This document shows, piece after piece, positions 16,619 through 24,579 of a DNA stretch of 26,073 nt. Positions within the stretch are counted from its first letter, which is position 1. Every line of letters starts with the position of its first letter. The stretch is from contig JADJDP010000055.1 of NCBI GenBank assembly GCA_016702645.1, forward strand, positions 1 through 26,073. The letters run 5' to 3'. A program made the translations under genes and the position numbers. The notes below the pieces were generated by a model. That model made no database searches. It was given only the letters and a program-made list of their open reading frames with translations, and was not told the DNA's origin. Origin of the DNA: Flavobacteriales bacterium. Its GTDB lineage: Bacteria; Bacteroidota; Bacteroidia; Flavobacteriales_F; PHOS-HE28.

Positions 16619-16954
16619 CTATCGCTCAGGTGGCATTTCGTCGAGCAAGGCTTGAAGTTCTTTCGCTGACAGCGTTCCCTGTTCCGACTTGTCGTAGATC
16701 GTCAGCAGGCGAACTTCTTTCAGGACATGGACCACGCACGTGATCACTCGCGCACCTCCTGACTTTCCCGCACCCTTCGACTTGATCGCCAATGGGATCT
16801 TGAAGCAACGCTTTCCGATCGGCGTGCCCTGCTCCGGATCTTGTTCGAGCAGATCGACCAGCTCAAGGAGTTCCCCCTTCAGCGAGGCGTACTTCTTCAC
16901 CAGCCGCTTCGCCTTCTTTTTGAAGGTGGGCGAGACACCGACCTTATAGCCCAT
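16619..16954 (-). CDS. RelE/ParE-like toxin of a type II toxin-antitoxin system
   Basis: This intact 111-residue basic protein starts MGYKVGVSPTFKKKAKRLVK, the typical RelE-superfamily opening (beta strand, then a Lys/Arg-rich helix). It continues LLEQDPEQGTPIGKRCFKIP and, near the end, ARVITCVVHVLKEVRLLTIY with DKSEQGTLS, the usual beta-sheet core. RelE-type toxins cleave mRNA on the ribosome; ParE-type toxins act on gyrase, and the sequence does not settle which applies. It overlaps the upstream antitoxin gene by 11 nt, the standard arrangement for a coupled pair. Confidence 0.78.
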   Translation of the reverse strand: MGYKVGVSPTFKKKAKRLVKKYASLKGELLELVDLLEQDPEQGTPIGKRCFKIPLAIKSKGAGKSGGARVITCVVHVLKEVRLLTIYDKSEQGTLSAKELQALLDEMPPER

Positions 16955-17210
16955 GCAGGAACTCGCGGGCTGACTGGAATTTCTTCTTGCCCGTGATGTG
17001 GTCGTTGACCTCCTTCAACGCCTGTCGCAATTCGCCCACGAACTTCTTCTCCTTGGGGGTGAGTGCGCGCTTGATCTTCGTCTTCCCGTTGGCGGACTTG
17101 CGTGGGCTTGCCTCGGCGCGCTCGATCTCCACGCCGCCGATCTTCAGCAGGATCTCCGCGACCTCTTTCTCTTTCTTCGGGTCGTGTATGTCGATGATGA
17201 GCCGTGTCAT
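16944..17210 (-). CDS. Putative antitoxin partner of the RelE-like toxin
   Basis: This 88-residue protein lies directly upstream of, and overlaps, the toxin gene. It is highly charged: MTRLIIDIHDPKKEKEVAEI, then a Lys-rich middle (RKSANGKTKIKRALTPKEKK) and a C-terminal helix ending KKFQSAREFLHGL, a tail common in antitoxins that wrap their toxin. I see no clear DNA-binding fold, so autoregulation cannot be shown. A -7-like TTAACTTG (plus-strand 17219-17226) lies 8 nt before the ATG. The role is inferred mainly from position and length. Confidence 0.65.
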   Translation of the reverse strand: MTRLIIDIHDPKKEKEVAEILLKIGGVEIERAEASPRKSANGKTKIKRALTPKEKKFVGELRQALKEVNDHITGKKKFQSAREFLHGL

Positions 17211-17218
17211 AGTGCCGC

Positions 17219-17226
17219 CAAGTTAA
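17219..17226 (-). promoter_or_regulatory. -7 promoter element of the toxin-antitoxin operon
   Basis: The minus strand reads TTAACTTG, similar to TAnnTTTG, 8 nt before the ATG at 17210. A plus-strand element (17243-17250) faces the other way. Confidence 0.45.
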
Positions 17227-17242
17227 GGCTGCGGGTGCCGCC

Positions 17243-17336
17243 TATTTTCGGCGCATGGCAAAGAAGACCATCTCCTGGCCCCTCGCCCCAGCTCCCGAAA
17301 GCAAGGACCACGTCCGCCTTGCGCAAGCAACTTCCG
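17243..17336 (+). repeat. Decayed ALDH 5'-end repeat, copy 3
   Basis: The -7 element TATTTTCG (17243-17250) is followed after 4 nt by ATG 17255 and MAKKTISWPLAPAPESKDHV, nearly identical to the real ALDH N-terminus. The frame then runs out of similarity and reaches a stop after about 50 codons. The exported-protein gene starts at 17337, out of frame, directly where similarity ends. The promoter may still be used by that gene. Confidence 0.8.
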
Positions 17337-18926
17337 ATGGGGGCGCGTCTAGCGTTCATGATGCGGGCGTTCGCTGCGGTGCTCATTGTTATTGGTCTCA
17401 CTGATGCCTGCGCGCAGCAACCCCTGCGTGTGATCAGCCTCCCCACACAGGACAGCACCATGCTCTGGCATTTCCTGGAGCACACGGGTGGCGGTTATAT
17501 CCTGAGCACCATGCAGCCGGACCAAGGTGCGTTCGGCAGCACGATGATCATCACGGACGGCCAGGAGTGCCAGTGGACGCACTGCAGCTCGATGACCGCA
17601 TCGTGCGCATGGTGCGCTGTTCCGACGGCGACTACCTGATGATGGGCGAGGCCCTGATCAAGACCGATGCTGCCTTCAACATCCTGTGGGCGCGAAAGCT
17701 CGCGAACCCATTGCCGACACAGTTCCTCGTGGACCTGGCCGAGCATGACGGCCATGCTTATGCCGTGTACAACGTGAAGGCCGCTGAGATCGACCCGTCG
17801 TTGTCGTTCTACGATACGTATGCAGCCGTCATCTTCCGGTTCAATGCCACCGGCGACCTGGTGGCACAGCAGGTGCTGGCCGATACCGTGTTCGCCTCGT
17901 ACCGCAAGAACCTCTATCTCTCCAAGCCGGTGGCCGGCGATGATGGGGCGCTTTACCTCGCCGTGAACGCGCTGGCGTATTCGGCCTCGGGTACCTGCAA
18001 CCGGGTGCCCACTATCATCAAGCTCGATACCGCACTACAGGTCCAGTGGTCGTACCAATATCCCGTGAGCAGCTTCAGCGGCACGGGCGGGTTGGCCCGG
18101 TTCGGGAACGGCGATCTTGCCCTGTACGGCACATACGGCAACAACTTTCCCTATTGCACTTACTTCAAGAGTTTTATGGAGCGGATCGACACGGCGGGCA
18201 ACGTCGTGTTCGCCAAGGGATACCTCCATTCCTTCCCCGCAGAGCACCACTCCGGTGCACCACTGGAACAGCTGGACGGAACATTGGTCGTGCCGCGCTC
18301 TTTCATGGATACGGTGCTCGGCCGCTACGTGCCCTATTTCGACCGGCTCACCGCCGACGGTGAACTCCTGGCCACGGGCGGCTTCGACCGTCCGTTCGCG
18401 AACAGTTTCGATGGGATCTTCCAACTGGCCAATGCGGATGGCGGGGACATTGCCGCTTGTAGGATCAACCGGCGCGATTCGATCCTTTTCACCCGCTTCG
18501 ACACCACACTGGTCACCGCGTGCCACAGCGTGCCGGTCAGTACCGTCGACACCACGCTCGTGGTTACGCCAACGCCCTTCGTACCGGCCTACCGCTCTTA
18601 CCCCTTCGTCTTTGTCGACACCACCTATGCCTCGTTCCAGTCCACGCCTGTCTCCGCCATTGATGGTTGCGATCTCTCGACCGGCAGCGTGCCGAGCTCC
18701 GATGAAACCCTCGTCATCCACCCCAATCCTTCTTCAGGCGTGGTGAACATCCATGCGCCGTGGCCCATTGAAGAATTGAGCATCACCGATGCCGTCGGCC
18801 GGGTCGTGCACCGCTCGAAGCCCGGCGTGGGACAGGTAGCGATCGCTGCTTGCCTCCGGCCTCCACGTGTTGCGGGCAACGGATACACACGGCCGCATCG
18901 TGACACGGCGGTTGGTGAAGGAATAG
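17337..18926 (+). CDS. T9SS-secreted repeat (propeller-like) protein (frameshifted)
   Basis: The chosen start ATG 17337 precedes a signal peptide, with LAFMMRAFAAVLIVIGLTDA and cleavage at ACAQQ; ATG 17358 is an alternative. Indels near 17560 and 18845 split the gene of about 530 codons. Repeated blocks carry W-containing strands such as FNILWARKLANPLP and LQVQWSYQYPVS, followed by 'G.L.L.G' turns, suggesting a beta-propeller-like exported protein. The C-terminus is a T9SS type A sorting domain: LVIHPNPSSGVVNIHAPWPI, then after the second indel LASGLHVLRATDTHGRIVTR and RLVKE with TAG at 18924. ALDH repeat copy 3 lies immediately upstream and may supply the promoter. It resembles its downstream neighbour in layout, so the two may be paralogues. 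The function is unknown. Confidence 0.75.
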
Positions 18927-18941
18927 GTTGGAGGACCCGCC

Positions 18942-19122
18942 TACCTTCGCTCATCATGGCAAAGAAGACCATCTACTGGACCCTCGCTTCCCCTCCCGGA
19001 TCCGCAGACCACGTCACGGTCAAAACGCCGTTGAAGCTCTTCATCAGCGGCACCTGGCAAAAGCCCAAACGCGGCAAGTGCTTCGATCCCATCGATGCCG
19101 CCAACGCGCAGAAGCGCTCGCG
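18942..19122 (+). repeat. Decayed ALDH 5'-end repeat, copy 4 (longest)
   Basis: The -7 element TACCTTCG (18942-18949), ATG 18956 and about 55 codons align with the true ALDH N-terminus. LFISGTWQKPKRGKCFDPID corresponds to LFIGGKWTAPKSGNYFDTIN, and AANAQK to PANEQK. Similarity stops near 19122, after which the reading frame continues into the signal-peptide region of the next exported protein. Confidence 0.85.
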
Positions 19123-20671
19123 AAGTTGTGCCTTCCCTTGGTCCGTCGCACGCCTTGCGCTGGCCTTGATCATCATCATGGCCGGCCCCCGCGTGTTGCG
19201 GGCACAAGGCACGTTTCTCACCAGCTATGCGGCCGATACCTTGTCATACGCATATGCTCTCGCGGCTACGGCCGATGGTGGCTACCTGATCGCTGGCCAT
19301 GGAGCCAGCACAACGATCGCCGGGGCCGACCTGGCTTTGATGAAGGTCGATGCAATGGGCGGAATGCAATGGTCCAAGCGGTGGTCAACGGTTTCAAGCT
19401 CCGATAGACCATTGGTGGTCGGCCTCAGCGGAAGCGGCGCGCTCGTGCTTTCCATGACGCATCCCCAGCGTGACCTGTTGTTGATGCGTACGGACGATGC
19501 CGGTGACACGCTCTGGACGCGCGTGCTCGATCACCCATCTCCAGTGGCGGCGGCAAATGCCGTGGAGCTGCCAGGGGGCGATGTGGTTGTGGCGAGCTAT
19601 ACCCTTTCCCGCTATTACCTGACGCGCATCGATACCCTCGGCGCCGTTGTCTGGTCGCAGAGCTATACGGGAGGCAGCCTGAACCCGGCCTCTGCGCACG
19701 GGGCACGCGCCGAGATCCGGCTCACCAGCACTGGCGATCTGATCGCCTGCGGCATGTTGTCCCACGACTTGCTGTTGGAGTCGAGCGCGTTCATCATGAA
19801 GGTCGACCAGAACGGCGGTCTGGTCTGGTGCAAATTCCTGGGCGGTGACGACCAGGACGGTTTCCGCAACGTGATCGAGACCGCGGACGGCGGCTTCCTG
19901 GCCACCGGTTATCACTGCGATAGTCTGAACGCGCCCCGGCAGATGATGGCGATGCGGTTCGACAGCAATGGCTCGTTCCTCTGGATGAAGCGATATCCCA
20001 CAGCTGACGAATCCCTGTGCAGGTTCCTGGTCGCCTGCCCGGATGGGAACTATGCCGTTGGTGGCTACGCTTGGGTCGGTGGCAACAGAGGGTTGTTGTT
20101 CAAGATGACGGATCAGGGAGACGTGCTGTGGTCACACGCCTATGGACCGAGCATGAACTTCTGGGATGCCGTGCAGGTGAACAATGGGTTGGTGTTGGCG
20201 TCGACCAGGGGCAATGGCCTGTCGCTCCGGGCAGCACTCATGGCGCAAGACACTGTTGGCCAGTCCAACTGCCCGATGACTCCCTATCCACTAACACCGG
20301 GCAACTTCTTCCTCCCCTTCAACACGACGGTGAGCCTTGGGGCAGGTCTGTCGATGACCACGGCGAGCGTCACCGCATCACTGCTCCCGCTCACTGCAAC
20401 GGTGGAGTGCGGCAGCACGGATGTCACGCCCATGCCGACTGTCGCGCCGTCCCTCGCGCATCCGAACCCTACGACCGGTCCGGTGCGCATCGCTGGTATC
20501 AGCGGGAGTTCGCTCTTCAGCGTTTTGGATCCGATGGGCCGTTCCATCATCCGCGGCCGTTCGGCTCCCTCGGGCATCATCGACCTGTCTTCCGTGCCTG
20601 CCGGCGTGTATGTGCTGGCTGTGGTTGATGGCACAACGCAACGCATCGCTCGCGTGGTGGTGGAGCGCTGA
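18956..20671 (+). CDS. Secreted propeller-like protein with C-terminal T9SS-type tail; N-terminus fused to ALDH remnant
   Basis: The open frame of 571 residues starts at ATG 18956. Residues 1-56 are an ALDH fragment. A hydrophobic signal-like segment follows (VARLALALIIIMAGPRVLRA, then QG), and then the exported body. No other good start codon precedes the signal segment, so either the fusion is real or the native start has been lost. The body has at least six similar blocks with a W-containing strand: GMQWSKRW, DTLWTRVL, AVVWSQSY, GLVWCKFL, FLWMKRY and VLWSHAY. Each is followed by a 'DGG.L..G' turn, as in seven-bladed propeller proteins of Bacteroidota. The end, LAHPNPTTGPVRIAG to VYVLAVVDGTTQRIARVVVE, fits a T9SS type A sorting domain. 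An N-terminal extension of this length should impair signal-peptide function. Confidence 0.7.
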   Translation: MAKKTIYWTLASPPGSADHVTVKTPLKLFISGTWQKPKRGKCFDPIDAANAQKRSRSCAFPWSVARLALALIIIMAGPRVLRAQGTFLTSYAADTLSYAYALAATADGGYLIAGHGASTTIAGADLALMKVDAMGGMQWSKRWSTVSSSDRPLVVGLSGSGALVLSMTHPQRDLLLMRTDDAGDTLWTRVLDHPSPVAAANAVELPGGDVVVASYTLSRYYLTRIDTLGAVVWSQSYTGGSLNPASAHGARAEIRLTSTGDLIACGMLSHDLLLESSAFIMKVDQNGGLVWCKFLGGDDQDGFRNVIETADGGFLATGYHCDSLNAPRQMMAMRFDSNGSFLWMKRYPTADESLCRFLVACPDGNYAVGGYAWVGGNRGLLFKMTDQGDVLWSHAYGPSMNFWDAVQVNNGLVLASTRGNGLSLRAALMAQDTVGQSNCPMTPYPLTPGNFFLPFNTTVSLGAGLSMTTASVTASLLPLTATVECGSTDVTPMPTVAPSLAHPNPTTGPVRIAGISGSSLFSVLDPMGRSIIRGRSAPSGIIDLSSVPAGVYVLAVVDGTTQRIARVVVER

Positions 20672-20723
20672 ACCTTTGCGATTCGCTGGGCCCAGGTCCA
20701 CTATTGTCCGGACCGGCCGCTTC

Positions 20724-20890
20724 TATCTTCGCTCGCAATGGCAACCAAGAAGAAGACCGTTGAGTGGGCGTTATCCCCCGCCCCCGCAAGCAAGGACCAC
20801 TTCACCCTGAAGTCTCAATAGGAGCGCTATCGGCCGCAAGGGGTCAGCGCAGAAGAGCTGCAATTCATTCGACACCCTCTAGTATCTGAA
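20724..20890 (+). repeat. Decayed ALDH 5'-end repeat, copy 5
   Basis: TATCTTCG (20724-20731) and ATG 20738 are followed by MATKKKTVEWALSPAPASKD and HFTLKSQ, then a stop codon (TAG 20819). DNA similarity to the real ALDH goes on past the stop (CAATAGGAG for CAATACGAG, then ATCGGCCGCAAG for ATCGGCGGCAAG, and TTCGACACC) to about 20890. It thus ends near the same ALDH codon as copy 4. It lies between the convergent exported-protein and rubrerythrin genes. Confidence 0.8.
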
Positions 20891-21798
20891 CGACCAACTC
20901 CCACACGCCCGAGGGCGAGTGGGAGCAGGCATCGGCGCGTCAAACCGAACCATGTGGAGCGTGGGAGCGCCGATGCCCGTTCGTTGGTCAGGGCCACCAC
21001 GCCGACCAACGTATCGATCCTGATGAAACGCTCGCCCTTGGTCATGGAGAGGCCGCAACGCTTGGGTGCATTGGTGTCGTACGTGTTACCGCAGGTGGGG
21101 CACACGAAGTACACTGTGGGCAACTGCGCGACGGTGTTCCCTTGCAATGCGGCCAGCGCCTGCTCATAGAACACCTTGTGCTTCTGTTCGGTTTTGTAGG
21201 CGTAGTTCAGGCTCATCAGCGCCATCTTGTCGCCGACGGAATTCGCAACGGCCATGAACTCAGGGTACATGGTGTTCTGCTCGTAGGTCTCCCCGGCGAT
21301 GGCGTCCTGCAGGTTCTCCTTGGTGGTCTTCACCGTGAATTCCGGTTTGATCGCGGGAATGGCGGTACCGCCTTCTTCAAGTACACTTTGGTGGTTCGCC
21401 GCATGTATCCCCTCGGATCGTGATGCAGCCGCGAACAAGATGGCGATGGAGTGGTAACCTTCTGCTTCAGCCTTCTTCGCGTAAGCCGCATACTTCGCGG
21501 ATGCGGTGGTTTCGCCTTTGAACGCATCGAGCATGTCCTGCGTGTTCTTCGCCGCGGCGACTTGCGCTACTGTACCTGTGGCGTCGCCGGATGATGGGGC
21601 GTTCCCGGTCACATTCATCTCATCGGCATCCTGTCCTTCAACTACTGCCACACCTTCAGCAGCCGTTTTCGCTGCCGGTTCAGTAGTGGCTTGTGAGGTC
21701 GGTGCCTGCATGTTGCCGGAAGTGCTGGTGGTTCCACAGGAGGCCAGCAGCAGGGTTCCGAAGCCGACAGAAAGAGAAAGGACGATGTGCTTGTTCAT
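20827..21798 (-). CDS. Rubrerythrin-like lipoprotein (C-terminus probably frameshifted)
   Basis: The start ATG 21798 gives MNKHIVLSLSVGFGTLLLAS followed by Cys, a lipoprotein signal. A low-complexity Ala/Thr linker comes next, then a ferritin-like domain. Di-iron ligands are in GETTASAKYAAYAKKAEAEG with RSEGIHAANH, and in GETYEQNTMYPEF with YKTEQKHKVFYEQAL (ExxH). A C-terminal rubredoxin-like knot follows: VCPTCGNTY...RCGLSM, in which the second CxxC pair has only one Cys. Rubrerythrins reduce peroxide; a lipid-anchored form would act in the envelope. Recognisable homology ends at GERFIRI (about 21018). The remaining 60 codons read through the nested inverted repeat and look non-native, so an indel near the end is likely. 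It may be transcribed with the kinase operon or from its own promoter. Confidence 0.8.
   Translation of the reverse strand: MNKHIVLSLSVGFGTLLLASCGTTSTSGNMQAPTSQATTEPAAKTAAEGVAVVEGQDADEMNVTGNAPSSGDATGTVAQVAAAKNTQDMLDAFKGETTASAKYAAYAKKAEAEGYHSIAILFAAASRSEGIHAANHQSVLEEGGTAIPAIKPEFTVKTTKENLQDAIAGETYEQNTMYPEFMAVANSVGDKMALMSLNYAYKTEQKHKVFYEQALAALQGNTVAQLPTVYFVCPTCGNTYDTNAPKRCGLSMTKGERFIRIDTLVGVVALTNERASALPRSTWFGLTRRCLLPLALGRVGVGRSDTRGCRMNCSSSALTPCGR
20892..20989. repeat. Nested inverted-repeat structure between convergent genes
   Basis: The outer arms are GACCAAC (20892-20898) and GTTGGTC (20983-20989). Inside them are GCATCGGCGC (20929-20938) and GCGCCGATGC (20967-20976), perfect 10 bp arms. A separate hairpin CTCCCACACGCCC-GA-GGGCGAGTGGGAG (20898-20925) has one mismatch pair. 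The element could fold into a branched structure and probably acts as a terminator between the convergent exported-protein and rubrerythrin genes. Confidence 0.65.
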
Positions 21799-21820
21799 GG
21801 GGTTGCTGTTGTTGATGGGC

Positions 21821-21828
21821 CAAATGTT
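21821..21828 (-). promoter_or_regulatory. -7 promoter element of the rubrerythrin-like gene
   Basis: The minus strand reads AACATTTG, one base from TAnnTTTG, 22 nt before the ATG at 21798. Confidence 0.45.
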
Positions 21829-21881
21829 CCCCGGGTGGTCTTCAGGCCACCTGCGCATCACCTTAGGATCGGCTTAATTCT

Positions 21882-23257
21882 TCAGGCAGGGAACCGCACG
21901 CTGAACCGCGTGCCTTTTCCAGCCTCGCTCGTGGCGCTGATCACCAGTCCTTGCAGCTCGGCCAGCTTCTTCACGATGGACAGGCCCAAGCCTTGGCCTG
22001 CAACCTTCGCGCTGCGCGACTGGTCCGCGCGGTAGAAGCGCTCGAAGATGTGCGGCAGGTGTTCGGCAGGGATGCCTTCACCGTTATCGGCAATGGAAAG
22101 GCTGCCGGAGGCCGGATCCCAATCGATGGTGATCGTGCCGTTCGTGCGGCCGTACTTGATCGCATTGCCCACGAGGTTGTCGAGCATCACATCCAGCAGT
22201 GCAGGATCGGCGGAGATCGCGGTTCCGCGTGGCACCTCGTTCAGCCAGTGAACACCCCGTTCTTGCATGGCCCCGTCGCGCTTCATGCGCACCGCTTCAA
22301 CGGCATGGTGGAGTGGAACAGGCTGCATGCTCACAACGGCGTTACCTGTATCCAGACGGGCCAGTTCAAGCAAGCGGTCCAGCAGTCCATCGAGGCGGTC
22401 CACGGTGCCGATCACCTCCTTGATGCGGCTCTCATAGTGCTCCGGGGTGCGCGCCTGCCGGATCAGTACTTCCAAGGTTCCGCGCATGCCTGCCAACGGC
22501 GTGCGCATCTCGTGCGAGGCATCGGCGGTGAACTGCTTCTGTTGGCGGAAGCTCACCTCGATCCGGTCCAGCAGTTCGTTGACGGTGGTGGCCAGCTGGG
22601 TGGAACTCGTTCTGTTGTGCGGGAAGTGGCAGGCGTTCGCTGATGCTCGCGCTGTTCATTCCTGACGCGGCCGTGATCATCGCATGCACCGGCGCGATCG
22701 ACCGGCGCGCGGCGAAGGATCTGGCGGCATAGAGCACGATCAAGACCACGGGGAACATCAGGAGCAGCGTGATCAGCAGGTTGTGCAGCACGGTGATCGA
22801 CTCTTCCTGGCTCACACCGATGGTGAGATAGCCGAGCACAGCTCCCTTGTTGTTGCGCACCGTGAACTGGCCCTGGCGCAGATGCTGGTCCTCCAGCGTC
22901 GTATTGAAGAACCGCTCTTCCTGTTCCGTTCGCTCGAAGAGGAATTGATCGTCGCGCAGGTTCGCCGACCGGAAGATCGATACGCCTCGTGCATTGACCA
23001 ACTGTATGAAGGTCGGGTTCACCTCCACCTGCGCGTGCTCGGCTTCCTCCCACTCCGGCATGCGGTTGATGATGATCGTGCTGTCGTTCTGGTCCAGGTT
23101 GTTCATCACCTCTTCCCGCTCCAGCCGGATGTCGGAATCGAGGTGACTGCAGGCCGACAGGTACACCACAGCGTACACATGCGGAACACGATGGCGATGG
23201 TGATGGCCGCCGCCGCCGTGTTGAAGCGCGCGATGCGGTCCTGGATCGCGACCTCAT
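21882..23257 (-). CDS. Sensor histidine kinase of an OmpR-type two-component system (frameshifted)
   Basis: The protein, about 458 residues, has an N-terminal membrane helix (NTAAAAITIAIVFRM, then VYAVVYLSACSHL after an indel), a periplasmic region with PEWEEAEHAQVEVNPTFIQL, a second helix LLITLLLMFPVVLIVLYAA and a short HAMP-like linker. The kinase core is complete: H-box FTADASHEMRTPLAGMRGTL, N-box DNLVGNAIKYG, G1 DNGEGIP, F-box IFERFYR and G2 GQGLGLSIVKKL, ending FSVRFPA. Indels lie near 23240, 23180 and 22610. ATG 23257 overlaps the regulator's stop (ATGA), so the two are translationally coupled. The sensed signal is unknown. Confidence 0.88.
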
Positions 23258-23924
23258 GCTTCGTTGATGATGTAGCCCACACCGCGCACGGTATGAACGA
23301 AGGACGGCGCACCGGGTGGGTCGAGCTTCTTGCGCAATGCGTTGATGTACACATCGATCACCGATGTGTCCTTCTCGAAGTGGACGTCCCACACCTTCTC
23401 CATGATGCGCGCGCGGCGGCACACTTTGCCTTTGTTGCGCAGCAGGTATTCCAGCAAGGCGAACTCGCGCTGGGTGAGTTCGTCGTTCGTCCATCACGTG
23501 CAACGCGGTGCGCCGACAGGTCGAGGTGATGGCACCGTGGGTGAAGGTGTTCTGCGTGCCTTCGCTGCCGCGCATCAGCACACGGATCCGTGCGAGCAAT
23601 TCCTCGAAGGCGAAGGGCTTTCGGATGTAATCGTTGGCACCGGCCTCCAAGCCGAACACGGCATCGTCCACCGTGTCTTTGGCCGTGAGGAAGATCACCG
23701 GCACTGTGCTGTTCTCTTTGCGGATGGCACGGCAGATCTCAATGCCGCTCATGCCGGGCAACATCCAGTCGAGCAGGATCACATCGTACTCGGCCAGGTT
23801 GTCCAGCGCCATCTGCCACCCCTGTTTGCCGTTATCCGCACATCCACGGCGAAGCCCTCCTCCGCCAGTCCTTCACGATGAAGCCGGCGATGGAGGGTTC
23901 GTCCTCGACAAGCAGGATGCGCAT
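23254..23924 (-). CDS. OmpR/PhoB-type response regulator (frameshifted)
   Basis: From ATG 23924 the receiver domain reads MRILLVEDEPSIAGFI with the acidic pair, then VILLDWMLPGMSGIEICRAI with the phosphorylated Asp, and GANDYIRKPFAFEELLARIR with the conserved Lys. The winged-helix output domain follows: LLEYLLRNKGKVCRRARIME, DVYINALRKKLD and VHTVRGVGYIINEA. Indels near 23870, 23830 and 23480-23530 divide about 223 codons. The gene sits 17 nt after the DUF2231 gene and overlaps the kinase by 4 nt, forming one operon. A possible -7 element lies 5 nt before the ATG. The regulon is unknown, though metal or envelope-stress control is common for this CusR/PhoB-like type. Confidence 0.88.
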
Positions 23925-23929
23925 GCGTA

Positions 23930-23937
23930 CGAAGGTC
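23930..23937 (-). promoter_or_regulatory. Possible -7 element before the response regulator
   Basis: The minus strand reads GACCTTCG, close to the TAnnTTCG form used in this window, 5 nt before the ATG at 23924. It overlaps the gap after the DUF2231 gene, so it may be chance. Confidence 0.3.
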
Positions 23938-23941
23938 GCGT

Positions 23942-24394
23942 TCAATCGTCGTCCCCGACGTCACGCCGACCACGGGGTATCTCGATGCCTAGCTCAACAC
24001 CCGCACCGTGTTGGTACACGAGTTGGCCACCGAGATAGCCCGTGCGGCTGATGCCTGCCACCACGCCAGCGAACAGCACGGTGCCGATGACCACGGTCCA
24101 GGCGCGGGTGTACTTCAACAAGGCCAATGCGAGGAAGAACGCACCGGTTGCCACCGTGAGCCACAACGTGAAGGTGGCGGCTTCCTCATGCGCCTCCATC
24201 GGTGCTTCCAAGGGGCCATCCTCGATGCCTTCGCCGGCCTCGTCGCCGGACAGGTACGTAGCGACGGTGCCGACAGTGCCAATGACCAACAGATAGAGCG
24301 CCGCTTTCCGGAAGAAGGGTTGCGCGTTGAACAAGCCGATGAGGTGGAAGAGGAAGCCGACCAGCAGCAAGGCGATCGGGAAGTGGACGAGCAT
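23942..24394 (-). CDS. DUF2231 family membrane protein
   Basis: This 150-residue protein begins MLVHFPIALLLVGFLFHLIG, the conserved DUF2231 opening. It has four membrane helices: this one, AALYLLVIGTVGTVATYLSG, FTLWLTVATGAFFLALALL and VVIGTVLFAGVVAGI. The end GYLGGQLVYQHGAGVELG is also typical of the family. The frame stays open upstream with LHA before the Met, as in family members that start 8-15 residues earlier, so the true start may lie upstream of 24394, though I see no ATG. The gene precedes the response regulator by 17 nt and is probably the first gene of that operon. Its function is unknown. Confidence 0.8.
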   Translation of the reverse strand: MLVHFPIALLLVGFLFHLIGLFNAQPFFRKAALYLLVIGTVGTVATYLSGDEAGEGIEDGPLEAPMEAHEEAATFTLWLTVATGAFFLALALLKYTRAWTVVIGTVLFAGVVAGISRTGYLGGQLVYQHGAGVELGIEIPRGRRDVGDDD

Positions 24395-24567
24395 GGCATG
24401 AAGGTGCGTTGCGGAGATCAGTGGGCGTTGGATTTTCGAAGGCGAAGGTTGGCCCTTCCATCTTCAGGACTTCCGCAGGAACGCTTAAGAACAGCTTTAG
24501 AGAGTTGGCGATACGTTGTTGAGCGCCGACGTTCCAATGCCACACCCAATTGCGCGGCGTGGCCTTC

Positions 24568-24575
24568 TATCTTCG
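24568..24575 (+). promoter_or_regulatory. -7 promoter element of the ALDH gene
   Basis: TATCTTCG lies 4 nt before ATG 24580, so transcription probably starts at or next to the start codon. The same element and spacing are kept in repeat copy 3 and, less exactly, in copies 1, 4 and 5. The 185 nt intergenic region (24395-24579) also serves the divergent DUF2231 gene. Confidence 0.55.
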
Positions 24576-24579
24576 TCTC

